DNA of 64,000 nt from Emiliania huxleyi CCMP1516 (lineage: Eukaryota; Haptophyta; Isochrysidales; Noelaerhabdaceae): assembly GCF_000372725.1 (NCBI RefSeq), contig NW_005196830.1:259975-323974 (forward strand), in the 5' to 3' direction. The translations under genes and the position numbers were made by a program. A model generated the notes under the pieces. The model had not been told where the DNA came from and made no database searches. It saw only the letters and a list, made by a program, of their open reading frames with translations. Shown here piece by piece: positions 52,011 to 61,472 of the stretch; positions within the stretch are counted from its first letter, which is position 1; every line of letters starts with the position of its first letter.

Positions 52011-52329
52011 GTATGTAGCTCTTACGAACATACCCGTACGTACGTACTTTTAGCTTACTCTCTCTCTCTACCCGTAGGTGAACTGCTGACAGGGTTTTAC
52101 CATTACCACCCAAGACAGCTCGGGGCGAGCTCCCGGAGAGGCAACATTTCGTAACGATGGTCGCTATTGGCCATCGCTATTGGCCATCTGCCTCCTGCAG
52201 CCTCTGTTGGGGCGGAATGCGCGGGGTTTTCGGCGCGATGCCTCCGGCTAGTACACGGTACTGCTCTGCCGCAAACTCTCCTGCGCTCGCGTGACGTGTG
52301 GGGCGCACGCACTGCGCTCGAAAGTCGCG

Positions 52330-52740
52330 ATTTGGCAATAGGCGCTCGAGCCGGCGCGCAGTGGAGGGGGCGCCGCGCAGGGGGATCGGGGGGGGTGCGA
52401 GAGGGGGCGTGGGTCGGGCGCGCACCGGCCGGCTCCGGGAGCGGCCGTCACGTCGAAGAGGGGACCTGGTGCTGCTCGAATGACGACGCATGCCGCTCTG
52501 CTGCGCCGCCGATAGCCCCTCTTCCGAGCCGGCGCGTGGCGGCGAGCCGCGGCCAGTATCGCTGGTGCGGTGGAGGCGGCAGCTTGCATCGGCCGGCAGC
52601 GGGTGCGGCCATCACGTCGATGAGGGGGGGTTGTCGGCGACTCGTGTGGCTCGAGGCCTACGCTGCGCCGCCCGAGCCCTACTGCCGATCCAGCGCCTGG
52701 CGTTTGGGGCGAGCCGCGGTCGTCGCTGATGGTATATGGC
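52330..52740. repeat. Degenerate tandem repeat, about 165-bp unit
   Basis: gagcggccgtcacgtcgaag (about 52438) recurs as gtgcggccatcacgtcgatg (about 52603), followed in both by ctgcgccgcc and gcgagccgcgg blocks. At least two units are present. Confidence 0.6.
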
Positions 52741-53088
52741 GGCGGCGGCGGCGGCTCGCCCTTCCCTCCGGCCGCAATTCCGATCCCGCCGCGCTCGCGG
52801 GAGGTGGCGCGCCCACCGCGGCACGGCCGTGGCTGCGCATACACCTTACGGCTTACGCCCTTTCTCCTCAACGGCTATCCGTGCTTGCTGTGCCCCTGCG
52901 TGGTGTGTTTCAAGTTCTTACAACCCAAGGTGATAGAGGGCAAAAAGATCGATTGCGCTCTTGCCGATCCGCACCTACCTAGGCTCTTGGGTGGCGCGCC
53001 CCAGCTCTTCACAACGAACCTGGTTACTCGAGTAGAGCGACTCGGTTCGCGCGTAATGGTGCCCTAAGTCAGGCCACTTGCCAGGGCA

Positions 53089-55304
53089 GTGGATCCGAGA
53101 AAGAGCGCGACGAGACCTCACAGTTCTGCCGCGGCCGGCTTGCCACCACTTGCGGAGCCCACCTCCTCCTCCTACTACGGCCTCACTGGGGAGAAACCAA
53201 TCGCCCTCGAGCGGCTTTCTGCCGTCAGGTCACGACTCCCCGAGACCGTCCGCCCGAGATCGGCCGAGATGACGCTTGTCCGCCCGCCGCCCACGCCCCG
53301 ACAGCGCGTCCGAGTTTGACGCGCGGCTGCGTGCTGGCGTGCCCTTCATCGTGGCGGACGCCGGCGGCGGCAGCGAGTGGCTGTCGCGGCCGTGCGAGTA
53401 CTACTCCGAGCGCTGGCCTGAGGGTCGGATGCGGATGGAGTACACTCGCGGCGAAGGCGTCAAGTACGTGCCGCTCGCTCACGACGCGTGGCGCAGCCGA
53501 GACCGCTGGCGTTTGGCGCACGGGGAGCACATGGCGGAGGGCGGCAAGGCGAGTGCAGAGACATGGAGCTGAGTGAGGTCGCCGCTGTGCAACGCTTCCT
53601 ATTCCTCTACCACCAGGTGAACGCGCCGTACGTGTGGCACATCAAGGACGGCGGCGTCGAGGCTCCGCCACACATTCGCGCCTCGGTCGCCCGCGAGTGG
53701 CGCCACCGCCGTGCAGGCAGCCAAGGACACGTCCAGGAGTTGTACCGGACGTGTCCCGTAGGTGCAGCGCGAGTGGCGGCCGCCGTACTTTGTGCGCGGC
53801 TACGTGAACCGGCGCGAGGCCAACGAGTCACAAGAGCTCTGGTTCTCGCGCCGGCGAGGCGCCGTCTTTGCTCACGCCGACACCTACTGCACCGCCGCGG
53901 TCTCGCTGCAGCTGTCCGGCCGGAAGCGTTGGCGACTGATGCCGGCGCCGCCGATCGCGTCGAGCGCCGACCTCGTCGACTACCGCGACGGGCGCATATA
54001 TGGCAGCGGCAAGTGGAAGCCCGCCTTCGAGGGGACGGTGGAGGAGGGGGAGGCGACGCCGCGACTCGCCCGCCGCGTCCCACGCACACGCGCACGCAGA
54101 GTTGGACGACGCGTCTTGCCCCGCTGCACCAGGCGATTGTCTTCCCCCCGGGCCTCTTCCACGAGACGTTTGTGCCGGAGGAGGGCAACCCAAACTGCAC
54201 CGCCTCGTCCACCTTCCAGCTGCAGCTGCCCGCGCCGTCGGGCTACGTGCGCGCCTTCCTCCCCTCGCTCGCCCTCTCGCACCTCTACTCGGAAGGGCAC
54301 TGCCGGCAGCGGTGGAGATCTAGCCGAGACTCCGCCGAGATTGTGCCGGGGCTCCGCTCCTCCTACACTCGGGAGGGACGATGTACCACCCTCCGCCCCT
54401 GTCCCGACCAATGCCAAGTGCGCGACACGTCGATGACACTCGCTCACCAGGGTGGCACTCGTACACCACGCTCTATATGCATCGCTCGCCAGGTGGCACT
54501 CGTACGCCACGCTCGCCGCCCCGGCGGCGGTGCCGCCCACCCTCGACCGCGCTGCCTGCCTCGCCGCCGCCGCCGCGCTGCTGCGCCAGATCGACGCGGA
54601 CGGCGACGGGGGCGCCGACGTCCGCGAGATCGAGGCGCGTGCTCTGCCCCCCTTCTCTCGCCTTGATCGCGGCTACCTGGGCGCCGCTCTATGGCACGCC
54701 AAGCACACCCCTTCTCCTGCCGGCACGTCCACGGCCCGTCCACAACCCACGCCCAGGCGCACCTCTCCTCGCCCGACGGGGCCACGGCATGGGCGCGCGC
54801 TGGCTCGCCGACGAGGAGGACGTGTCGAGGACTCGCCCGCGACATGTCCACGGCATGCCGCACAGGCGCGCTGGTTCGTCGACGAGGACTACTTCTCGCG
54901 CCTCACGCCGTCGGGCGGGCACACGCCTTCGGCGGACGAGCGCGTCGCGATGGAGGTCGAGCTGTCTGGGTGCTCAACGGACTGCACGATGCGCGCCTCT
55001 CCACCGCCGGCCTGCCGCGCGTCAGGTGGAGCTGCTGCGCGGCCGCGCCGCCGACACGCTCGTCTACCACGACGTCGACGGCGACGGGCGCGTGTCGGCC
55101 GGCGAGCTCGGCGAGGCGGCGCTGCAGTGGCATGCGGTGGAGCACCGCGCGCGCGCCGTCGAGGAGACGCGCGCCGGAGGGTGGGAGAGTGCGGAGGCGG
55201 AGGCGGCGGCGGTCGCTGCCGTTGAGCGGCGATACGAGCCGCTGCAAAATCGAGACAGGTCGCCCAGTGCCGCCGAGGAGACCGCGCTGCGCAACGAGCT
55301 GTGA
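53089..55304 (+). CDS. JmjC-like 2-oxoglutarate oxygenase with C-terminal EF-hands, 5' exon missing
   Basis: Exons: 53089-53228 (internal; starts after a ccagggcag acceptor, no ATG), 53305-53548, 53617-53685, 53762-54052, 54133-54311, 54493-54634, 54866-54955 and 55026-55304. The cupin-type JmjC domain runs from ALERLSAVSASEFDARLRAG (VPFIVAD) to the exon 5 end. The Fe(II) ligands are H and D in VFAHADTYCTAAVSLQL and H in EAIVFPPGLFHETF. Also LSGRKRWRLMP and a NESQELWFSRRRG stretch. Two EF-hand calcium loops follow: DADGDGGADVRE and DVDGDGRVSAGE, in helical contexts (LLRQI ... and LVYH ...). It could be a Ca-responsive protein or small-molecule hydroxylase; substrate unknown. Three introns are GC-AG. 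Intron 53686-53761 repeats CGCGAGTGGCG of the next exon, and the intron before exon 6 holds a decayed copy of that exon start. Confidence 0.8.
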
Positions 55305-56239
55305 TGTGTCAACGTGACCGAGCGGGCTGTCCCCGCCTCCGCCGCCACTCCGCCGGTCGGGGATGCCGCAGCGTGGTGCGTGCCGCTCCTCTCTCGTCTC
55401 GCCCCCGCCACCTCTCGCCCCTCCCGCCACCCTCTCCCTCCACCCCGCCTCCTGCCCCGCCCGACTCTCCCCACGCCGCCACTCCGCAAGCCATCCCCGC
55501 CGCCGTCACCCCGCCCCCAGCGCACGAGCCCACCGCACGCGTCCCTGCCGCAGGCTGGCGCGGCGACAAGGCAATCGAGGTCGAGCAGGCGCCGCCCCCC
55601 CGCTGGTGGCGCGACGGCCTCGACTCGCGCGCGATCGGCGCCTCACTGTGCGCGCCTCTCGACACGGCGACGATACGCGACGCGCCGGCCGCAGCCCGCT
55701 CGAGGCCGCCTCTCCCTCCCTCGCTCCGCAATCCGCAGGCGGAGCGCGGCTCGCGGCTCGAGCAAAAACCGTCGTTCGCCCCGCCGCCCCACCCCATTCG
55801 GCGAGCGCCTGCGCCGAGTTCAGCTTGCGTCCGCTCGCGTCGGCGATCGTCGTGGAGGGCGTTACCGTTAGAGCCGTAAGACGTAGAAGAGACCACTGCA
55901 GTGGTCGAGACACGATGCGCCGAAGACTCAATCTCCGTGTGGTTCACGTCGGCACAAGTACGACGGCTGGCAAATACAAACGTGAGTACGCACCGACACT
56001 TACATGCGACACATGCCCGAAACTGCCCGAAACTGCCGCTGCACGCGCCGGATCACCTCGACGCTCGAGCAGCGCCGGTGTGTAGCCGCACTCGTCACCC
56101 GTCGCTGCCGAACCTTCTGCCCGCCCGCCGCCGCGAGCTGGAGCTGCGGCCGCGCCCGCTCGGCGTGGAGCACCGCGTCCGGCCCGCCCTCCGACGACCC
56201 TCCGCCGCGAGCCGCGCGCTACTCCGGTCTCGACTCGCT
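55305..56239. other. Convergent intergenic region, open frames unsupported
   Basis: Several overlapping Pro/Ala/Arg-rich frames run on both strands. One plus-strand stretch (AGWRGDKAIEVEQAPPPRWW) has some coding look but no start or splice context. Confidence 0.3.
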
Positions 56240-59200
56240 CTACCCATACGCGTTCTCAAACTTGGCCTCAATCATGGCGATCTCCTCCGCGATCCGCTCC
56301 ATCCTCAACTCATGCTGCCGCTCCAACTCTATCCTCTCCTTGTGCAGCTCATCCAGCCGCACAAACAAAGCGGGCTGCGCGCCGTCCGCCAGCGGCATCG
56401 CTTGCAGGACGCCGTTGTCCTTCGCTCGAAGTTCTGACAGCGCGTTGTGCATGCTACGCCAATCGGAGGGCGTCGACGCGTGGCTGAAGACCTGCACCGT
56501 GGTCTCTGTGGCGTCCTGAAGCACGACGGTGCGCTTGTACACCGGATGGCCACCGCCTTGTCTGCAGAGCGTCCAATGGCCGTCCCTGAGCCGCTCCTTT
56601 AGCTTCTCGCTCGGTGCGCGGCAGTCGGGCTGCTCTGCCCGCGCCTGCCCTCGGGCGTCTGCAGCCCCAGCTGGCTGCTGGTCCATGGTTGAGAGCATGT
56701 CGTCGCGCGTCTCGATCGCCTCGTCCCGCTCCGACTGGACTCGCGCTAGCTCGGCCTGCAGCTGCAAGTTCTCGTCGCGGATGCTCTCGATCTGCAGCTG
56801 CAGCACCTGCAGCTCCTCGCGCATCGCCGCGGACTTGCCGTCGGACGTCTCGGCCGCCTCCCTCTCCAGGGAGCGTATCAGCTCGGTTGCGCGCTCGAGC
56901 AGCGCCGTCGACTGCGCCCGCTTCGCCTCGAGCTTGCGCCTCTCGTCCTCGCCCACGCGCGAGAGCAAGTCCACGTCCCCCAGCTGCGCGTCGGCAGCGC
57001 CTGCGGCGTCCATCGCCGACTCCTTGACGTTGCGAGCTGCCGAAAGGACGTTGGACACGTTTCGGGCCAGCTGCTCGTTGAGAGCGAGGGTTTCCGCCCA
57101 GCCCTGCTGCGCGAGCTGGTCGGCCGCCATCGCGAGGACGTTTCTCGAGAGGGAAACGCCACGCTGCCGCGCCGACGCCTCCTTCTCCGACTCTCCACCG
57201 ACTGCGGCCGCCGCCTCCTCCAGCGCCATGTGCGCCACCCGCTGCGCCACAAGGTAGGCATCACTCTTGAAGAAGGACATGGCCATCTTCGACAGATTCT
57301 CGGTGCCCAAGCACGTGAAGCCGAGCGACGAGGGAGCGGAGAAGCTGAGCGACGAGGGAGCGGGCGATGCGGTCGCCTCTCGCGACGGCAGCGGAGACGG
57401 GTTGAGGGGAGAAGGGGAATGCGGCGGCTGTGCCCCTGTCGTGATCACATGGAGGGCGACCTCGGCCTGCTGCTGGAGGGTCCCCTCGCCGTCGATCTCG
57501 CACAGCGTGTTTGCGCGGCGGATGAGCTCTGCCGCGCCGTCCTCCTGTAGCGCCTCCTCCAAGCCGAGCAGCTCCGCGATCCTCGCCACCAGCGCCGCGT
57601 CCACTGGGGAGGGCGCCTCCGCGAGCTCCGCCCCGGGCTCGACGCCAGAAGTGGGCGGCAGAGGCGCAGCAGGCGGCGGGGCAGCGGGTGGCGGATCCGG
57701 AGGCGGCGATAGCAGAGGCGGTGACGGAGCGAATATCCGGCTGTCCACGCACGCTATACAGCGGCCATCTTGCCGTCTGAGTTGGTTTTTGGAGAAGGCG
57801 GAGCTCGGCAAGCGCGCCTCGCACGCAGAGCAGTGCACCAGCGCAGGCGGGAGCAGCTTGAGGGCTTCGAGTTGCACCAGCGAGTAGGCGGTTGGCCTGG
57901 CGAGCGCATCGGCCATCGAGGGAGAGATGGACAGCGCGTCATCCTCCACGATGAAGAGATGCGGCTCCGGCACGCCCACGACGGCGACCTCCAGCCCCGT
58001 CCCCTCGGACTCGTCCCCCACCGCCTCATCCAGCCGCACCGCGACGGCGCGCCGCGTGGACGCGTCGCCCAAAGCCTCCACGCGCCCCGACCGCCGGTGC
58101 AGCAGCTTCGTGGCCCGCTTCCAAAAGGAAATGCGGTCGCTTGCCGGCTCGCGCGATGCGAACGGCAGGCCGCCGCCGCCGCCACCCTTGCCGTCCGCCG
58201 GGCTTGCGGAGGCAGCACTCCGCGCGGCCAGGCCCTTGCTACTCGGAGGCGTCTCCTCGCGGTCGTCGGCGGACTCGTTGTACAGGATGGTGACGCGGCT
58301 GCCCACCTGTAGCTTGGGCAGGTGCCAGCACTGCCGGCAGAGCGGGCACTCGCAGTTTCCGGCGTTGGCGAGGCTGAGCGCGCACGACGAGCAAACCACG
58401 TGCCCGCAGCCCGGCAGACCCAGCCAGCGTCTCTCATGCGGCCACGACTCGCTGGCCGTGTCGAGGCAGACGGGGCATTCGTAGCTCTTTGGCGGCAGCG
58501 GGTGCTGGTTGCAGTCCTGCAGCGCGCGGACGCAAGCGCCAGCGACGCGCAAGCCGTCCGCGCTCATCGGGGCGCCCTCCTCGTCGGCGTCGTCGTCGAC
58601 GTCGGGAGCACTCGCCAGAGCCTCATCCTCCCCGTCCGTGGCGGCGAGGGCGGCACGGAGGTCGGAAGCGGCGTCTTCTGCACGTTCGTCGCCTTGCGCC
58701 GCCGCGAGGTCGTACAGCCGCAGAGCCTCGTCGTCGTCCCGGGGCCCGCCCTCGCCGTTCGCATGCATGATGCCGAGGTGGAACTGCGCCAAAGCATGCC
58801 CCTGCGCCGCCGCCAGGCCGTACAGCCGCCGCGCGTCGACGAGATCCTGTGGCCCACCCTCTCCGTCGGTGAGCATGGCGCCGAGGTGGAACTGCGCCAA
58901 AGCATGCCCCTGCGCCGCCGCCAGGCCGTACAGCCGCCGCGCCTCGACGAGATCCTGTGGCCCGCCCTCGCCGTCATCATGCATGGCGCCGAGGGTGCCC
59001 TGGGCATCAGCGTCTCCCTGCGCCGCCGCCAAGCCGAACAGCCTCCGCGCTTCCGCGCAATCCTCAGAGCCGCCCTCGCCGTTGGCGAGCATGCCGCCGA
59101 GCCTGTACTGCGCCCGAGCATGCCCCTGCGCCGCCGCCAAGCGGTAGAGGCGCCGCGCCTCCACAGCGTCCTCGGGCCCGCCCTCGCCGTCGGCGAGCAT

Positions 59201-60412
59201 GCCGCCGAGGTGGAACTGCGCCAGAGCGTGACCCTGTGCCGCCGCCAGGCCGTACAGCCGCCGCGCCTCGACGAGATCCTGTGGCCCACCCTCTCCGTCA
59301 TCATGCATGGCGCCGAGGTCGCACTGGGCATCAGCGTCTCCCTGCGCCGCCGCCAAGCCGAACAGCCTCCGCGCTTCCGCGCAGTCCTCAGGGCCGCCCT
59401 CGCCGTTGGCGAGCATGCCGCCGAGGTGGAACTGCGCCCGAGCATGCCCCTGCGCCGCCGCCAGGCCGTACAGCCGTCGCGCCTCGACGAGATCCTGTGG
59501 CCCACCCTCTCCGGCATCATGCATGCCGCCGAGAAAGCATTGCGCATGAGCGTTTCCCTGCGCCGCCGCCAAGCCGAACAGCCTCCGCGTTTCCGCGCAG
59601 TCCTCAGGGCCACCCTCGGCGTGCCAGTGCATGACGCCTAGCCTGAACTGCGCATCAGCATGCCCCTGCGCCGCCGCCAAGCGGTAGAGGCGCCGCGCCT
59701 CCACAGCGTCCTCGGGCCCGCCCTCGCCGTCGGCGAGCATGCCGCCGAGGTGGAACTGCGCCAGAGCGTGACCCTGTGCCGCCGCCAGGCCGTACAGCCG
59801 CCGCGCCTCGACGAGATCCTGTGGCCCACCCTCTCCGTCATCATGCATGGCGCCGAGGTCGCACTGGGCATCAGCGTCTCCCTGCGCCGCCGCCAAGCCG
59901 AACAGCCTCCGCGCTTCCGCGCAGTCCTCAGGGCCGCCCTCGCCGTTGGCGAGCATGCCGCCGAGGTGGAACTGCGCCCGAGCATGCCCCTGCGCCGCCG
60001 CCAGGCCGTACAGCCGTCGCGCCTCGACGAGATCCTGTGGCCCACCCTCTCCGGCATCATGCATGCCGCCGAGAAAGCATTGCGCATGAGCGTTTCCCTG
60101 CGCCGCCGCCAAGCCGAACAGCCTCCGCGTTTCCGCGCAGTCCTCAGGGCCACCCTCGGCGTGCCAGTGCATGACGCCTAGCCTGAACTGCGCATCAGCA
60201 TGCCCCTGCGCCGCCGCCAAGCGGTAGAGGCGCCGCGCCTCCACAGCGTCCTCGGGCCCGCCCTCGCCTCTCTCATGCATCCGGCCGAGGTTGTACATCG
60301 CCTGCGCGTTCCCCTTCGCCGCCAGCAGGCCGTACCGCCGCCGCAGCGCCACCAGAGCGTGTGGCTTTGGCATGGGTCGGCCGCGATCAACAAAGCGCAA
60401 GAATTCTACCAT
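56240..60412 (-). CDS. Sel1-repeat / RING / coiled-coil protein, 1390 aa
   Basis: One uninterrupted frame from the ATG at 60412. Residues about 25-595: about fifteen Sel1-like TPR repeats of 36 aa (consensus ARRLYGLAAAQGHALAQFHL plus GGMxxxGEGGPxDxxE). Residues about 644-690: RING finger ECPVCLDTASESWPHERR, GCGHVVCSSC, CPLCR. Residues about 740-850: a globular region, then a second Cys cluster (CSACEARLPSSAFSKNQLRR, GRCIACV) like a Stc1-type zinc ribbon. Residues 1135-1240: long coiled coil. Near 1275-1335: LRDGHWTLCRQGGGHPVYKR, a HicA/dsRBD-like fragment, and a final charged helix. Sel1 plus RING suggests an E3 ubiquitin ligase adaptor, as in ER quality control, but no membrane segment or signal peptide is seen. 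Two blocks of five Sel1 repeats are a near-perfect 540-bp duplication. Being intronless is unusual among its neighbours. Confidence 0.85.
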   Translation of the reverse strand: MVEFLRFVDRGRPMPKPHALVALRRRYGLLAAKGNAQAMYNLGRMHERGEGGPEDAVEARRLYRLAAAQGHADAQFRLGVMHWHAEGGPEDCAETRRLFGLAAAQGNAHAQCFLGGMHDAGEGGPQDLVEARRLYGLAAAQGHARAQFHLGGMLANGEGGPEDCAEARRLFGLAAAQGDADAQCDLGAMHDDGEGGPQDLVEARRLYGLAAAQGHALAQFHLGGMLADGEGGPEDAVEARRLYRLAAAQGHADAQFRLGVMHWHAEGGPEDCAETRRLFGLAAAQGNAHAQCFLGGMHDAGEGGPQDLVEARRLYGLAAAQGHARAQFHLGGMLANGEGGPEDCAEARRLFGLAAAQGDADAQCDLGAMHDDGEGGPQDLVEARRLYGLAAAQGHALAQFHLGGMLADGEGGPEDAVEARRLYRLAAAQGHARAQYRLGGMLANGEGGSEDCAEARRLFGLAAAQGDADAQGTLGAMHDDGEGGPQDLVEARRLYGLAAAQGHALAQFHLGAMLTDGEGGPQDLVDARRLYGLAAAQGHALAQFHLGIMHANGEGGPRDDDEALRLYDLAAAQGDERAEDAASDLRAALAATDGEDEALASAPDVDDDADEEGAPMSADGLRVAGACVRALQDCNQHPLPPKSYECPVCLDTASESWPHERRWLGLPGCGHVVCSSCALSLANAGNCECPLCRQCWHLPKLQVGSRVTILYNESADDREETPPSSKGLAARSAASASPADGKGGGGGGLPFASREPASDRISFWKRATKLLHRRSGRVEALGDASTRRAVAVRLDEAVGDESEGTGLEVAVVGVPEPHLFIVEDDALSISPSMADALARPTAYSLVQLEALKLLPPALVHCSACEARLPSSAFSKNQLRRQDGRCIACVDSRIFAPSPPLLSPPPDPPPAAPPPAAPLPPTSGVEPGAELAEAPSPVDAALVARIAELLGLEEALQEDGAAELIRRANTLCEIDGEGTLQQQAEVALHVITTGAQPPHSPSPLNPSPLPSREATASPAPSSLSFSAPSSLGFTCLGTENLSKMAMSFFKSDAYLVAQRVAHMALEEAAAAVGGESEKEASARQRGVSLSRNVLAMAADQLAQQGWAETLALNEQLARNVSNVLSAARNVKESAMDAAGAADAQLGDVDLLSRVGEDERRKLEAKRAQSTALLERATELIRSLEREAAETSDGKSAAMREELQVLQLQIESIRDENLQLQAELARVQSERDEAIETRDDMLSTMDQQPAGAADARGQARAEQPDCRAPSEKLKERLRDGHWTLCRQGGGHPVYKRTVVLQDATETTVQVFSHASTPSDWRSMHNALSELRAKDNGVLQAMPLADGAQPALFVRLDELHKERIELERQHELRMERIAEEIAMIEAKFENAYG
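59118..60240. repeat. Near-identical 540-bp tandem duplication (five Sel1 repeats)
   Basis: The sequence from about 59161 to 59640 is repeated without visible differences from 59701 to 60180, a period of 540 bp = 5 x 108 bp. Older 108-bp Sel1 units underlie it. Either the duplication is very recent or the assembly expanded it. Confidence 0.95.
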
Positions 60413-61472
60413 GCCAGCCCATACCTACCTGTCAGCGCAAGAAAGACGCGGACCGTCTAAACGATCACCGTTTGTGCAACCATCGCGAAGCAAAAAGGAG
60501 AGCGGTCCGGGCGGAGGGGGGAACCCCGCCGGGGTGGGGGCAGGGAGACTGGGCGGAGGAGCTCTGAGCCCTCTGAAGGGTGACGCCGTCGCCACGTGGG
60601 AGTGTGTGTCGTCGCGTGTCCATGCACCATGGTCTGGTGTTTACTAGCTCCGAGTAGAGGGGGCGTTCTGCTGCTAGGGGAAACCCGGAGCGCGGTACTA
60701 ACCCTCGGAGACCCGTGTTTACTTTACGGCCCTTCCCCCCTGCGAACGCGCACCCCCGGGGCTAGGGCTCTCTAGCCCGCAACCCGATACCGATCATCCG
60801 GCCCGCTGGGTGCGCTCCTCAGCTCCCCGGCCCTGGATGTGAGGTTGATGACTGCACTCCAAGTGCTCCAAGTAGAGCTGTCAAACGTTAAGAGCTGAAC
60901 AGTGTTGCTAGTGTTAACAGTAACAACAGAACAACAGTGGGGCTCCCCAACAACAGTAGCTAACGTTAGGCCAGCTGAACAACAATAAGGAAGGCCTGGC
61001 AGTGACCCACGACGATCTCCAGCGTCCAGTGCGGGTAATACCCGAAAATACCTGGAAAAACCCAGGTATTTTCGGGTTTTACCCGGGTTTTTTGGCATTT
61101 TCTGCTTGCTGGCCACTGAACAACAGTAACAACAGTAACAAACAGTAACAGCTTGGGCTGGGGAGAACACTTGAACAACGTTGAGGATTTTCAGCCAACA
61201 ATAGTGCAACTGTTAGGCCCAAAGTTAACGTTTGACAGCTCTAGCTCCAAGTGTGCACGGGACGGACGACACTGGCGCGTTCACTGCACACACTACTGGC
61301 ATCGACACAGGTACACCCCACGAAAAAATTCCTTTCCGCGTGCTGCAAAACTCAATCCAATATAAATCAGCAGCGCTAGAGCGGAGTGGGACCTCGTCCG
61401 CGGCCTCCGCCGCCTGTACCGTACTCTCTCCTCTCCGCTCCGCGCGCTTCCGTCCCCCCTCAAGACCAGTAA
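60413..61472. other. Intergenic with dispersed repeat and MITE
   Basis: Separates two minus-strand genes. Contains the dispersed repeat 60738-60870 (also at 35 kb), immediately followed by the MITE 60873-61243. No ORF is supported. Confidence 0.5.
60873..61243. mobile_element. MITE, 371 bp, perfect 19-bp TIRs, 8-bp TSD
   Basis: TAGAGCTGTCAAACGTTAA (60873-60891) is the exact reverse complement of 61225-61243. GCTCCAAG flanks both ends (60865-60872, 61244-61251). The insertion interrupts the dispersed repeat, whose other copy near 35155-35180 shows the uninterrupted site. The interior has no ORF. It holds aacaacagtaac-type short repeats and a 23-bp-arm hairpin (61034-61083, one mismatch). A diverged relative lies at 51852-52010. 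Confidence 0.9.

Larger units (their letters stand above)
48689..53088. other. Long gene-poor region with MITE and satellites
   Basis: Contains a SINE-like copy (48790-48990), GGGAGGCCCGGTGGGAG-type tandem repeats with their complement (49090-49240), a 408-bp MITE (49322-49729), a dispersed repeat (about 50475-50545), a MITE-related fragment (about 51852-52010) and degenerate 165-bp tandem repeats (52330-52740). The long open frames at 52167-52982 on both strands follow that repeat and are not supported as genes. A 5' exon of the JmjC gene may lie near the right end. Confidence 0.5.

Noticed and set aside
52167..52982. Long open frames on both strands as a possible gene
   Set aside because: They follow a degenerate 165-bp tandem repeat and show no domain, start context or splice structure.
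58322..60181. Long plus-strand Arg/Pro frames over the Sel1 gene
   Set aside because: Shadow frames of the Sel1 repeats; the minus frame has clear Sel1 and RING signatures.
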